From Nitrososphaerales archaeon TH5888 (lineage in GTDB: Archaea; Thermoproteota; Nitrososphaeria; Nitrososphaerales; Nitrososphaeraceae): a stretch of DNA of 7,418 nucleotides. Below are positions 1 through 5,913 of this stretch, in pieces. The notes beneath the pieces are model-generated. The model was not told where the DNA came from. It did no database searches and saw only the letters and a list, made by a program, of their open reading frames with translations. Location of the stretch: contig JAATVN010000167.1 of the NCBI GenBank assembly GCA_014523595.1, forward strand, positions 1 to 7,418. The letters run 5' to 3'. Position 1 is the first letter of the stretch; each line of letters starts with the position of its first letter. The position numbers and the translations under genes are program-made.

Positions 1-45
1 AAGACCAGTTGTTTATAAAGAATCTGTATAATCACATGATTAGCA

Positions 46-120
46 TGGAGGGGATGGGATTTGAACCCATGACCACCTGCGTGTAAGGCAGGTATCATAA
101 CCAGTCTAGACCACCCCTCC
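46..120 (-). tRNA. tRNA-Val (anticodon UAC)
   Basis: Read on the minus strand this folds into a full cloverleaf of 75 nt including the discriminator. The acceptor stem GGAGGGG/CCCCTCC (114-120 with 47-53) is perfect. The anticodon stem CCTGC/GCAGG encloses loop CTTACAC, giving anticodon UAC (bases 83-85), which reads valine GUA codons. The T arm is ATGGG/CCCAT with loop TTCAAAT. The D arm is weaker, with one G-U and one U-U opposition. There is no intron and no encoded CCA; the discriminator A is at base 46. G15 (base 106) and C48 (base 71) are present, so the Levitt pair where archaea place archaeosine is intact. That is the product of the preQ0 pathway encoded downstream. Confidence 0.97.
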
Positions 121-140
121 ATCAATTAGAATCCTGGTCA

Positions 141-154
141 AAAAGTATAATATT
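141..154 (-). promoter_or_regulatory. TATA-box for tRNA-Val
   Basis: On the minus strand the sequence reads AATATTATACTTTT, centred about 27 bases upstream of the mature tRNA 5' end at 120. That is the expected archaeal TATA position if transcription starts at or very near the mature 5' end. The call rests on spacing and AT-richness only. Confidence 0.45.
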
Positions 155-238
155 CAGGGGCTATTTGAATTAATCAAAACATTAAGCATCACATGTTTCC
201 AATTTAAGTATTTTTAATTCTTTTTTTATTGGATTCAA

Positions 239-251
239 ACTTTTATTAAAC
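239..251 (+). promoter_or_regulatory. TATA-box for the zinc-ribbon gene at 273
   Basis: CTTTTATTAAA (240-250) is centred about 27-28 bases before the ATG at 273, so the transcript would be essentially leaderless. No Shine-Dalgarno-like sequence precedes the ATG. The rest of 155-238 shows no gene; it holds T-rich tracts (211-230) of no clear function. Confidence 0.45.
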
Positions 252-272
252 TGGATAGCTAATTCACTAATT

Positions 273-797
273 ATGTCATTTGGTGTCGATACGCTTGGAG
301 GTTTGAGTGAAAAATTAAAACAATTAGTAAACGAGACTCAAGAGCATTATGAATCTTTTATTGGTGATGCTCAACTTTACAAAAAAGGAAAAATTGGTGA
401 TAAAGAATTTTTAGGAAAAATTGCAAAATTCATGATATCACTCTCTGCACTAAATTTCCTAGCTATTAGAGTAATATTGGAAATGAAATCAGCAGTCGAC
501 AAAGGTTCATCATTAAAGAATCCAACTGGAGGAATTGCAGAGCCTTCATCTGGTTCTGGATTTGGAGTCAATGCGTTTGTAGACAGCGGCGGTAGTATCG
601 GTGGCAACAAACCATCAGATGATAATCAATACCTACTTCCTGAACCTGATCAACTAACCGCACCAACATTCAAACCTGTGGACATAATAATTAAGCCTGA
701 AGTTAAAAACCAGGATACAAAAAAGAATTGCATCCATTGCAAGTCTTCAATTCCTGTTACTGCTAAATTTTGTCCCAAGTGTGGGAATTCGCAATAA
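273..797 (+). CDS. Unrecognised helical protein with C-terminal zinc ribbon
   Basis: This 174-residue protein belongs to no family I can name. Residues 10-75 are predicted by eye to be helical. Within them, 53-69 is hydrophobic enough to be a membrane-contacting or buried helix (FMISLSALNFLAIRVIL). Residues 78-150 form a Gly/Ser/Pro/Asn-rich linker, probably disordered. The C-terminus is a compact zinc ribbon with two CxxC knuckles, cysteines 153/156 and 167/170 (CIHC and CPKC). Such tails are common in archaeal proteins and bind zinc, but do not define a function. The ATG was chosen because it lies about 27 bases after a TATA-like box. The next gene carries a very similar tail, suggesting a related or cooperating pair. 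A housekeeping structural or membrane-associated role is only a guess. Confidence 0.85.
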   Translation: MSFGVDTLGGLSEKLKQLVNETQEHYESFIGDAQLYKKGKIGDKEFLGKIAKFMISLSALNFLAIRVILEMKSAVDKGSSLKNPTGGIAEPSSGSGFGVNAFVDSGGSIGGNKPSDDNQYLLPEPDQLTAPTFKPVDIIIKPEVKNQDTKKNCIHCKSSIPVTAKFCPKCGNSQ

Positions 798-806
798 TTA
801 AAAACT
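795..806 (+). promoter_or_regulatory. TATA-box for the zinc-ribbon gene at 827
   Basis: AATTAAAAAC is centred about 26 bases before the ATG at 827, a leaderless arrangement. A second AT-rich site, CTTTAAT around 835-841, sits about 28 bases before an in-frame internal ATG at 866. The start of this gene is therefore not fully settled. Confidence 0.4.
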
Positions 807-807
807 C

Positions 808-820
808 CATTTTCTTTTAA
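808..820 (+). terminator. Possible T-rich terminator after the 273-797 gene
   Basis: CCATTTTCTTTTAA contains two T4 runs (811-814 and 816-819), 14-22 bases after the stop codon. Archaeal RNA polymerase can terminate at such U-rich tracts without a hairpin. It lies just downstream of the proposed TATA box of the next gene, so the intergenic space would serve both. Weak evidence. Confidence 0.25.
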
Positions 821-826
821 TCTATT

Positions 827-1186
827 ATGGAGATCTTTAATGGGAGAGCTGCCACTGAAGAGTATATGTCCACACATTCCCTAACTTTTTCGACTCCTGA
901 AATGACATTAAAAAAATTTGCATTGTGGTTAGGTGATCAAGTTAATGTTCCTGGAAAAAATGAGACTGTACCTCGCTTATTGACATATATTAATGATGTC
1001 AACAATCAATCAAACAATTCTGATTTCCTTCCAGATACTGATGAATCATTCAAGCCAAGTGGAGCAGTTACAGATATGTTCAAGGATCTCGCACAGGTTA
1101 AATCACCGACCAACTGTCACAATTGCAATTATCCTCTCAAAACAGCATCAAAATTCTGTCCTAAATGCGGATCAAAACAACAATAG
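827..1186 (+). CDS. Unrecognised small protein with C-terminal zinc ribbon
   Basis: The protein is 119 residues and I do not recognise its family. Residues 24-60 contain a likely helical segment (LKKFALWLGDQVNV, then LLTYINDVNN). A short Ser/Asn/Asp-rich linker leads to a helix around 80-90. The C-terminus is a zinc ribbon with cysteines 97/100 and 111/114 (CHNC and CPKC). It ends KFCPKCGSKQQ, nearly the same as the KFCPKCGNSQ end of the preceding gene, while the N-terminal parts do not look alike. The start at 827 has a TATA-like box at leaderless spacing. An alternative in-frame ATG at 866 (residue 14) is also possible and would give a 106-residue protein. It is the second of two same-strand genes separated by 29 bases. 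Confidence 0.8.
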   Translation: MEIFNGRAATEEYMSTHSLTFSTPEMTLKKFALWLGDQVNVPGKNETVPRLLTYINDVNNQSNNSDFLPDTDESFKPSGAVTDMFKDLAQVKSPTNCHNCNYPLKTASKFCPKCGSKQQ

Positions 1187-1261
1187 GAATATCATAAAAA
1201 TCAAGTATATCGCATGTGGCTGGCTAATTGTAAGTCTTTTCTGTTCATTCAGTATTCACTA

Positions 1262-1276
1262 AATGCTTTAAATTAA
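1262..1276 (+). promoter_or_regulatory. TATA-box for the membrane protein-queC-queE-folE group
   Basis: TGCTTTAAATTAA is centred about 28 bases before the TTG at 1298. This supports TTG as a leaderless start and as the head of the preQ0 transcription unit. A second TATA-like stretch, AGTTTATAG (1285-1293), is too close to the start to serve it. The rest of 1187-1297 contains no gene that I can see. Confidence 0.4.
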
Positions 1277-1297
1277 AGAAATAAAGTTTATAGACCA

Positions 1298-1864
1298 TTG
1301 CCTGGAAATCTAGGAATCGAATCTAGAGCTTTTGGCTTTCTTTTTATCAGTATCGCTATAGCAGTTCTAACTGGAACTATAATTAACGAATTCTTATCAA
1401 CTCATGGTGTTCCAATTTACTATCAACTACTTTCATGGATATTGGTATTTGCTTTGATTTTGGGAATAACCTTTACGAAAATGAATAATCTGTTTCAATC
1501 CATAAGAAACAGAATGAAAAATAGCATAAAATGGCCTCTTCATGCAAAGATAATTAATGGTCTAAGCTGGGCAGGACCTTTTTTAGCCATTCCAATATTC
1601 CACCCATTTTCACAGTACTTGATACTCTTAGGAATCGGTACTGGTAACATCTCCACATTTCTTTTGATTAAATATTATAGTAATTACAAAAATAAGGAAC
1701 AATTTATTGTTGGAATAATTGCAATTATTATGATTCCAGTTTTATTTCTAGTTGATGTATTACTTACTTCTGTTTTAGTTCATCAACATGTATTGGCACT
1801 TTCTAGAATATTTGTCGCAATATCATATGGAGTGGGAGGTATCTACGCATTAAATGAAAGATGA
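1298..1864 (+). CDS. Six-helix integral membrane protein, unknown function, leads the preQ0 operon
   Basis: This 188-residue protein is almost entirely membrane-embedded. Hydrophobic segments lie near residues 11-30, 41-60, 84-103, 106-125, 135-160 (long, with one Asp at 153) and 165-184. A basic loop at 66-84 suggests a cytoplasmic face between helices 2 and 3. There is no in-frame ATG before residue 62, which would delete two helices. The upstream in-frame stop is at 1274. The TTG at 1298 is therefore the best start, backed by a TATA-like box 28 bases upstream. The last 11 bases overlap queC, so the two are probably co-translated. I do not recognise a family; it lacks an obvious resemblance to the 7-deazaguanine transporter YhhQ. 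Context suggests a link to preQ0 or pterin traffic, but this is inference only. Confidence 0.75.
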   Translation: MPGNLGIESRAFGFLFISIAIAVLTGTIINEFLSTHGVPIYYQLLSWILVFALILGITFTKMNNLFQSIRNRMKNSIKWPLHAKIINGLSWAGPFLAIPIFHPFSQYLILLGIGTGNISTFLLIKYYSNYKNKEQFIVGIIAIIMIPVLFLVDVLLTSVLVHQHVLALSRIFVAISYGVGGIYALNER

Positions 1865-2564
1865 AAAGATTGCAATATGCATAATGAGTGGCGGGCTGGA
1901 TTCGCTCTGTGCTGCTGCTTATATCAAAAACTACAAGAAATATAAAATAAAAATAATTACATTTTCTTATGGTCAAAAAGCCAAACGTGAGATAATTCAA
2001 TCAAAAAAACTTGCCAAGGACTTGAACTCTGATGAATACCGTATAGTAGACATTAATTTTATGAAGGAATTGTACGGTAGTTCAAACGCACTAACAAATA
2101 GCAAATTATCAATTCCATCCAAATTCGACCAAAGTATTGTAGTACCCATTAGAAATGCTATTTTCATAACAATTGCTGCAGCCTGGGCATTTAGTGTGGA
2201 TGCTGATTTGATAGTATTTGGCGCCCACGCTGACGATTTTCATTATCCGGATTGCAGGCCAAAATTTATTCAATCAATAACAAATACCTTGAATATGGGT
2301 GAGGAAGACAAAATCAAAAATGGAATTAAAAGAAAAGTATCCATATGGTCTCCATCTCTAGAAGGTATAACTAAATACCAGCTATTAAAATTGGGTCATG
2401 AAATACTAGGAGATACAATATTTGAATCATGGAGTTGTTATTCTAATGGTAAAAAAATTCATCAAAACGCAGTGCAATGCGGAGAATGCGAATCGTGTAT
2501 AAGTAGGAAGATGGCATTTAGTAGAGCGGGTATAGAGGATAAAACAATTTATGCAAAGAACTGA
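1854..2564 (+). CDS. queC: 7-cyano-7-deazaguanine (preQ0) synthase QueC
   Basis: QueC uses ATP and ammonia to turn 7-carboxy-7-deazaguanine into preQ0, the base that archaeal TGT inserts at G15 of tRNA for archaeosine. The 236-residue length is normal. The PP-loop ATP-binding motif SGGLDS is at residues 12-17. The family motifs VPIRN (97-101) and YPDCRP (131-136) are present. The zinc site is formed by C195 and the CGECESC cluster (C209, C212, C215). The ATG at 1854 lies inside the end of the membrane-protein gene (11-base overlap) and the 3' end overlaps queE by 14 bases. There is no separate promoter or clear ribosome binding site, so translational coupling is likely. Confidence 0.96.
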   Translation: MKDEKIAICIMSGGLDSLCAAAYIKNYKKYKIKIITFSYGQKAKREIIQSKKLAKDLNSDEYRIVDINFMKELYGSSNALTNSKLSIPSKFDQSIVVPIRNAIFITIAAAWAFSVDADLIVFGAHADDFHYPDCRPKFIQSITNTLNMGEEDKIKNGIKRKVSIWSPSLEGITKYQLLKLGHEILGDTIFESWSCYSNGKKIHQNAVQCGECESCISRKMAFSRAGIEDKTIYAKN

Positions 2565-3288
2565 AAATAAGGCAAGAGCAAGAGTTAGTGAGATATTTAC
2601 TAGCATTGAGGGAGAAGGGATATTCGTTGGAAAGAAAACATTGTTTATCCGATTTTCGGGGTGTCATTTAAAATGCAGATGGTGCGATACAAAATATGCG
2701 TTGCCTCTAGATAGTGGAACTGATTACCAAATTGATGAAATTAAAGATCTAATTATTAAAGAACTTCAACCATTCACTTACAAGGTAAATTTCACAGGAG
2801 GAGAACCATTACTGCAAACTGAAGCTGTAATAGAACTAGCAGATTTCATAAAAAAACAGACAAACCTCAAAACATACATGGAATCATCATGTTTTGATTC
2901 CGAACTCTTCAGTAAGGTTTTACCTTATATTGATATTTGCAAGGTTGAATTCAAAACTGACGATTCTAAAGTTGTTGAAGATGAGGAATATGATAATTTA
3001 CTATTAAACGAGATTAGATGTTTGGAGTTAGCCGTCGAAAGTAACAAGGCTACTTACATTAAAATAGTGGTGACTAGTTCTACAAATCTTGAAAGTTTCA
3101 AGAATTTGGTTTACAACATTTCAAAGAAAATTAAACCTTCGGACATTCTGGGCTTCATAATTCAACCTAGTTTTGGAATAGACCAGCCAACTGTTAACAA
3201 GCTTCTAGATACTTATGATATTGTCCAACCCATGTTTCCTGAAGTGAGGATTATACCACAGCTACATAAAGAAATAGGTGCTAGATAA
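2551..3288 (+). CDS. queE: 7-carboxy-7-deazaguanine synthase QueE (radical SAM)
   Basis: QueE converts 6-carboxy-5,6,7,8-tetrahydropterin to 7-carboxy-7-deazaguanine, using S-adenosylmethionine and a 4Fe-4S cluster. The 245-residue protein opens with the substrate-side motif EIFTSIEGEG (14-23). The radical-SAM cluster motif CHLKCRWC follows, with C38, C42 and C45 as iron ligands. The SAM-binding TGGEP is at 82-86. The C-terminal IIPQLHKEIG (234-243) is typical of the family. The ATG at 2551 overlaps the queC end by 14 bases in another frame and gives a natural N-terminus just ahead of the SEIF motif. It supplies the substrate of QueC, so the two consecutive steps are encoded side by side. The preceding enzyme, QueD, is not in this window. 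Confidence 0.96.
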   Translation: MQRTENKARARVSEIFTSIEGEGIFVGKKTLFIRFSGCHLKCRWCDTKYALPLDSGTDYQIDEIKDLIIKELQPFTYKVNFTGGEPLLQTEAVIELADFIKKQTNLKTYMESSCFDSELFSKVLPYIDICKVEFKTDDSKVVEDEEYDNLLLNEIRCLELAVESNKATYIKIVVTSSTNLESFKNLVYNISKKIKPSDILGFIIQPSFGIDQPTVNKLLDTYDIVQPMFPEVRIIPQLHKEIGAR

Positions 3289-3307
3289 TTAAAGGGGAAA
3301 AAAGAAC

Positions 3308-3883
3308 ATGAAAAAAACTTCATTTAACAAGAGAAAGATAGAAAAGCTCGTGAGGGAGCTGATAGTGCAACTCGGAGAAAACCCCGACCGTGAGGGTTTA
3401 CTGGGAACCCCGCAAAGAATTGCAGATATGTATGAAGAAATTTTTGCTGGGTATTGCATGAATTCTGAGCTTGAAATTAGTTTTAGTGAAGAAACTGATT
3501 CCATTATTGCTAAAGACATTCAATTTTATAGTATGTGTGAGCATCATATGCTTCCTTTTTTTGGCAGAATACACATTGCCTACACTCCTTCGGGCAAAGT
3601 CTTTGGGATATCGAAACTTGCACGACTAGTAGAGAAATATTCTAAAAGATTGCAAATTCAAGAAAGACTAACAAAGGAAGTCGCAGACGAGATAATGAAA
3701 ATGGGAGTTAAAGGCGTAACTGTGATTGCAGAAGGAGAGCATTTGTGTATGAAGATGCGAGGCGTTAGAAACAACAGTACAATAATAACAATAGCAAATC
3801 GTGGTCTAGTTGACCAAAATGATGCCCGTGCACATCTGTTAGCTCTGATATATGATTCCAAACCTAAAATACATACTGTATAG
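3308..3883 (+). CDS. folE: GTP cyclohydrolase I (FolE, type IA)
   Basis: FolE hydrolyses GTP to 7,8-dihydroneopterin triphosphate, the first step towards preQ0 and also towards folate-type pterins. The 191-residue length is usual for the family. The zinc ligands are C77 and H80 in SMCEHHMLPF and C147 in GEHLCMKMRG; H79 and H145 are the other conserved histidines. ENPDREGLLGTPQRIADMY (24-42) and RLQIQERLT (114-122) are strong family signatures. The gene follows queE after 19 bases. AAAGGGGA (3291-3298) about 10 bases before the ATG is a possible, non-ideal ribosome binding site, the only such site in this operon. Many archaea use the unrelated-sequence enzyme MptA (FolE2) for this reaction, so a bacterial/eukaryotic-like FolE is notable. 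Confidence 0.97.
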   Translation: MKKTSFNKRKIEKLVRELIVQLGENPDREGLLGTPQRIADMYEEIFAGYCMNSELEISFSEETDSIIAKDIQFYSMCEHHMLPFFGRIHIAYTPSGKVFGISKLARLVEKYSKRLQIQERLTKEVADEIMKMGVKGVTVIAEGEHLCMKMRGVRNNSTIITIANRGLVDQNDARAHLLALIYDSKPKIHTV

Positions 3884-3898
3884 TAAAAATTACAATAA

Positions 3899-3914
3899 TC
3901 CTTATAAAAAAGGA
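3899..3914 (+). promoter_or_regulatory. TATA-box within a small inverted repeat, promoter of the gene at 3937
   Basis: CTTATAAAAA (3901-3910) is centred about 31 bases before the ATG at 3937, predicting a leader of only a few bases. The box is bracketed by an inverted repeat, TCCTT (3899-3903) and AAGGA (3910-3914). In RNA from folE readthrough this could also form a small 5-bp hairpin with a 6-nt loop. AGGTAGGAAG (3925-3934) just before the ATG is purine-rich but sits too close to be a clear ribosome binding site. Confidence 0.45.
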
Positions 3915-3936
3915 CTATTTCAATAGGTAGGAAGAA

Positions 3937-4209
3937 ATGACAAATACCATATTTCGACTACAATCGCACAAGTTCAGTACTGACAATATCCAGACAACTT
4001 TGGTATGTTCAAAATGCGATGAGGTTTTCTCAAAGGAATTTCCTCTGGATCTTGAAGGGCAGACAATTGAATTTAAATGTCCTGTTTGCAATTCTGCAGG
4101 TGAAGCCGATCTTCCCTATAAAAGCGCTGAAGAAAGAGAAGAGCTCGAAGAAGATTTTGATGAAGTAGAAGAAGAAGATGGTGGAGAAGAATTTGAAGAA
4201 GATTATTGA
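3937..4209 (+). CDS. Small zinc-binding protein with strongly acidic tail
   Basis: This 90-residue protein has two CxxC knuckles, C24/C27 (CSKC) and C48/C51 (CPVC), separated by 20 residues, so one treble-clef or ribbon-type zinc site is likely. Residues 64-90 form an acidic tail in which 18 of 27 residues are Asp or Glu. The cysteine spacing and acidic tail recall the eukaryotic/archaeal elongation factor Elf1. However, the basic N-terminus and the other Elf1 signatures are missing, so I do not call it Elf1. It has its own TATA-like promoter after folE and is convergent with rfcS. An acidic tail could bind basic proteins such as histones or polymerase surfaces; that is inference. The function remains unknown. 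Confidence 0.85.
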   Translation: MTNTIFRLQSHKFSTDNIQTTLVCSKCDEVFSKEFPLDLEGQTIEFKCPVCNSAGEADLPYKSAEEREELEEDFDEVEEEDGGEEFEEDY

Positions 4210-4254
4210 TTTACGATACCAAACTAGTTCTTGTTGCCAATCGTGATGTAATGG

Positions 4255-4280
4255 TTTGAATTATTTTATAATTTCTTCTC
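4255..4280 (+). terminator. Possible T-rich terminator between convergent genes
   Basis: TTATTTTATAATTTCTTCTC (4261-4280) is T-rich on the plus strand, about 50-70 bases after the acidic zinc protein and just before the end of rfcS on the other strand. A weak stem, ACGAT (4213-4217) with ATCGT (4240-4244), lies upstream of it. I see no equally clear T-tract for rfcS on the minus strand. Confidence 0.25.
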
Positions 4281-4301
4281 AATGATTCTAATAAGCCTAT
4301 T

Positions 4302-5294
4302 CTACTGCTTAGCGCCAATCCGTGACAATTGAGCTAAGAATGCAGTTAACTGGATATCGGGATGTGACCCGTGAGTCAAACGATAGTCATATTCAGCTAT
4401 TAGAGAAGCAAAGTCTTCAGGGTGGGACAACTTTAATGCATACACGGCTTCATAAGCATACTTTAGAAAATCAAATTCAGACATTCCATAGACTGCAGTT
4501 AATTCAAGTAGTTTGATCCTGGCTTCATTAAATTTACCTGACATTGCCAACTTGATTATATCATTTACCTTTGATTTTCCTGAAAGTCCCAATGATGCGA
4601 GCACATTTGAAACTGTGATCGATCCCATTACAGACGCAGTTTGAAGGATGTTTATTGAATGGCGCAGATCACCATTGGTAGATTCAAAAATTTGAGAAAT
4701 TGCTTTATCATCATACTTTATTCCCTCCTTTTTACATAATGATTTTAAATGATTCTCTATGATTTCTTTTTCAATCCTCTTAAACCTAAAAATTGCACAC
4801 CGACTTTGAATAGGCTCAATAATTTGCGACAAATAGTTACATATGATTACAAAACGAGTAGTTTCTGAACTATCTTCAATTATTCTTCGCAAGGCTGTCT
4901 GGGCTTCCGACGTCATTTCATCAGCCTCATCTAAGATTATTACTCTAAATTTTCTTTCATCTTTTTCACTCGTCCTGATCTTGAAGACCGAGGCAAATTC
5001 CTTAACTCTCTCTCGAACCATCTTTATCCCCCTTTCATCGGAGGCGTTAAGCTCAAGTGTATCTCTCTTCCAATCTTCCCCAAGTAGTTGTCTTGACATA
5101 CAAAGAGCAGTAGTAGTTTTGCCAACTCCAGCAGGACCTGTAAATAACAAATGCGGCATTTCAGCAGGTTCTTTCATTAGATTCTTTAGACTCTCTACGA
5201 TTTCCTTTTGATTGACAATATCATCTATTTTAATAGGTCTGTATTTTTCTACCCACATTAAATCAGACAAGTTTTTTGCCTCTACTTGTGGCAT
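4302..5294 (-). CDS. rfcS: Replication factor C small subunit (clamp loader)
   Basis: RFC loads the PCNA sliding clamp onto primed DNA; four small subunits join one large subunit. The protein is 330 residues, the usual length, with no intein. MWVEKYRP (13-20) opens the AAA+ module. Walker A is GPAGVGKTT (53-61) and the RFC box ELNASDERGI is at 81-90. Walker B IILDEADEMT is at 119-128, and the SRC arginine-finger motif at 164-166. Sensor 2 lies in GDLRHSINILQ (208-218). The remaining 110 residues form the collar helices. The ATG at 5292-5294 is about 26 bases downstream of a minus-strand TATA box, so the mRNA is probably leaderless. The gene is divergent from gins-mcm, placing three replisome functions together. 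The RFC large subunit is not in the window. Confidence 0.97.
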   Translation of the reverse strand: MPQVEAKNLSDLMWVEKYRPIKIDDIVNQKEIVESLKNLMKEPAEMPHLLFTGPAGVGKTTTALCMSRQLLGEDWKRDTLELNASDERGIKMVRERVKEFASVFKIRTSEKDERKFRVIILDEADEMTSEAQTALRRIIEDSSETTRFVIICNYLSQIIEPIQSRCAIFRFKRIEKEIIENHLKSLCKKEGIKYDDKAISQIFESTNGDLRHSINILQTASVMGSITVSNVLASLGLSGKSKVNDIIKLAMSGKFNEARIKLLELTAVYGMSEFDFLKYAYEAVYALKLSHPEDFASLIAEYDYRLTHGSHPDIQLTAFLAQLSRIGAKQ

Positions 5295-5376
5295 ACAAGA
5301 TGTTCGAATTATCAGTTATATATTCAGTCCTCTCAGACTGTTTATCTACTAGCTATTCGAAGACTATATCCCCAAT
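5295..5376. promoter_or_regulatory. Divergent promoter rfcS / gins-mcm
   Basis: The 82 bases carry two outward TATA-like boxes. One is GAATATATAAC on the minus strand (5315-5325, about 26 bases before the rfcS start). The other is TGTTTATCTA on the plus strand (5339-5348, about 33 bases before the gins ATG). Between them is an inverted repeat, CAGTC (5325-5329) and GACTG (5336-5340). Outside them, two copies of TTCGAA (5303-5308 and 5356-5361) lie in near-symmetrical positions, 53 bases apart. The symmetry centre is near 5332. This would suit a shared regulator or paired initiation complexes, but no regulator is identified. Confidence 0.5.
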
Positions 5377-5913
5377 ATGTTATCATCCACCATTCTTACT
5401 CAAAGCGTATTTGAAAGCTTAAGAAACACATACTTACTTGAATATCTTCTCGAAGAGATTAGGGTAACATTCAAGTCTGATGTAAAAATATCTATTAATG
5501 ATATTAATATCGATGCCAAAGAAGGCGATATCTTGCTATTGCCAAGGTGGCTCACAAAAATTTTGTCGAAAAAAAATTTAATTGAAATTCAAGATAATGA
5601 AATGTCAAGTTATGTTTCTAAGGCGTTGAATAGAGAACGAATATCAAAACCACATGACATATCGGGCATAGATGCGGACTTTTACATACGAGTTGATGAC
5701 TTTCTCAAAAGTCTTAATGAAAAAGAAAGAGAAACTCTAATGGTATCACTTAATTCTTTTGTAATTTCCAGACTGGGAAAAATTGTGAAATTAGCAGCTG
5801 CTTCATCACTTTCTGCAGAAATGGAAACAAAATTATCTGCTGAGGAAAAACAGCTTTATAATTTTATTAACACATCTTCATTGGCCTTTAAAGAATCGGT
5901 GCTACGCAAGTAA
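5377..5913 (+). CDS. GINS complex subunit, Gins23-like
   Basis: GINS joins MCM (and Cdc45/GAN) to form the replicative helicase complex. The 178-residue protein has the small beta-rich B domain first (about 28-90, with KEGDILLLPRWLTKIL at 48-63). The helical A domain follows (about 98-176), with the SRLGKIVKLA (131-140) and LSAEEKQLYNFI (153-164) patterns seen in GINS proteins. B-before-A order is that of the Psf2/Psf3-like Gins23 class rather than Gins51, which has A first; this assignment by domain order is inferential. Its place immediately before mcm agrees, since Gins23 genes sit beside mcm in Sulfolobus. The ATG follows a TATA-like box with only a few leader bases. The stop codon is directly followed by the mcm ATG. 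Confidence 0.82.
   Translation: MLSSTILTQSVFESLRNTYLLEYLLEEIRVTFKSDVKISINDINIDAKEGDILLLPRWLTKILSKKNLIEIQDNEMSSYVSKALNRERISKPHDISGIDADFYIRVDDFLKSLNEKERETLMVSLNSFVISRLGKIVKLAAASSLSAEMETKLSAEEKQLYNFINTSSLAFKESVLRK

Noticed and set aside
10..20. TATA-like palindrome GTTTATAAAG beside the tRNA
   Set aside because: It could serve a minus-strand gene starting beyond the left edge, but no gene start is inside the window to test it; on the plus strand it would only lead into antisense of the tRNA.
377..877. Two minus-strand open frames across the first zinc-ribbon gene
   Set aside because: No motif or promoter; the plus-strand gene with a zinc ribbon and TATA box explains the region.
993..1262. Plus-strand open frame overlapping the end of the second zinc-ribbon gene
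   Set aside because: It lies in another frame of a gene with a clear zinc ribbon, has no promoter or motif and shows shadow-like composition.
4236..4295. Possible C/D box small RNA (GTGATGT near 4243)
   Set aside because: The C-box match is imperfect and no convincing D, C' or D' boxes are found at the right spacing.
4843..5211. Plus-strand open frame inside rfcS (also one at 4322-4516)
   Set aside because: Antisense to strongly conserved clamp-loader motifs; the Ser-rich composition is what the reverse strand of that gene produces.
5295..5376. Replication origin near the replisome genes
   Set aside because: No orc1/cdc6 gene, no origin recognition box-like repeats and no long AT-rich unwinding element are seen; the repeats fit a divergent promoter better.
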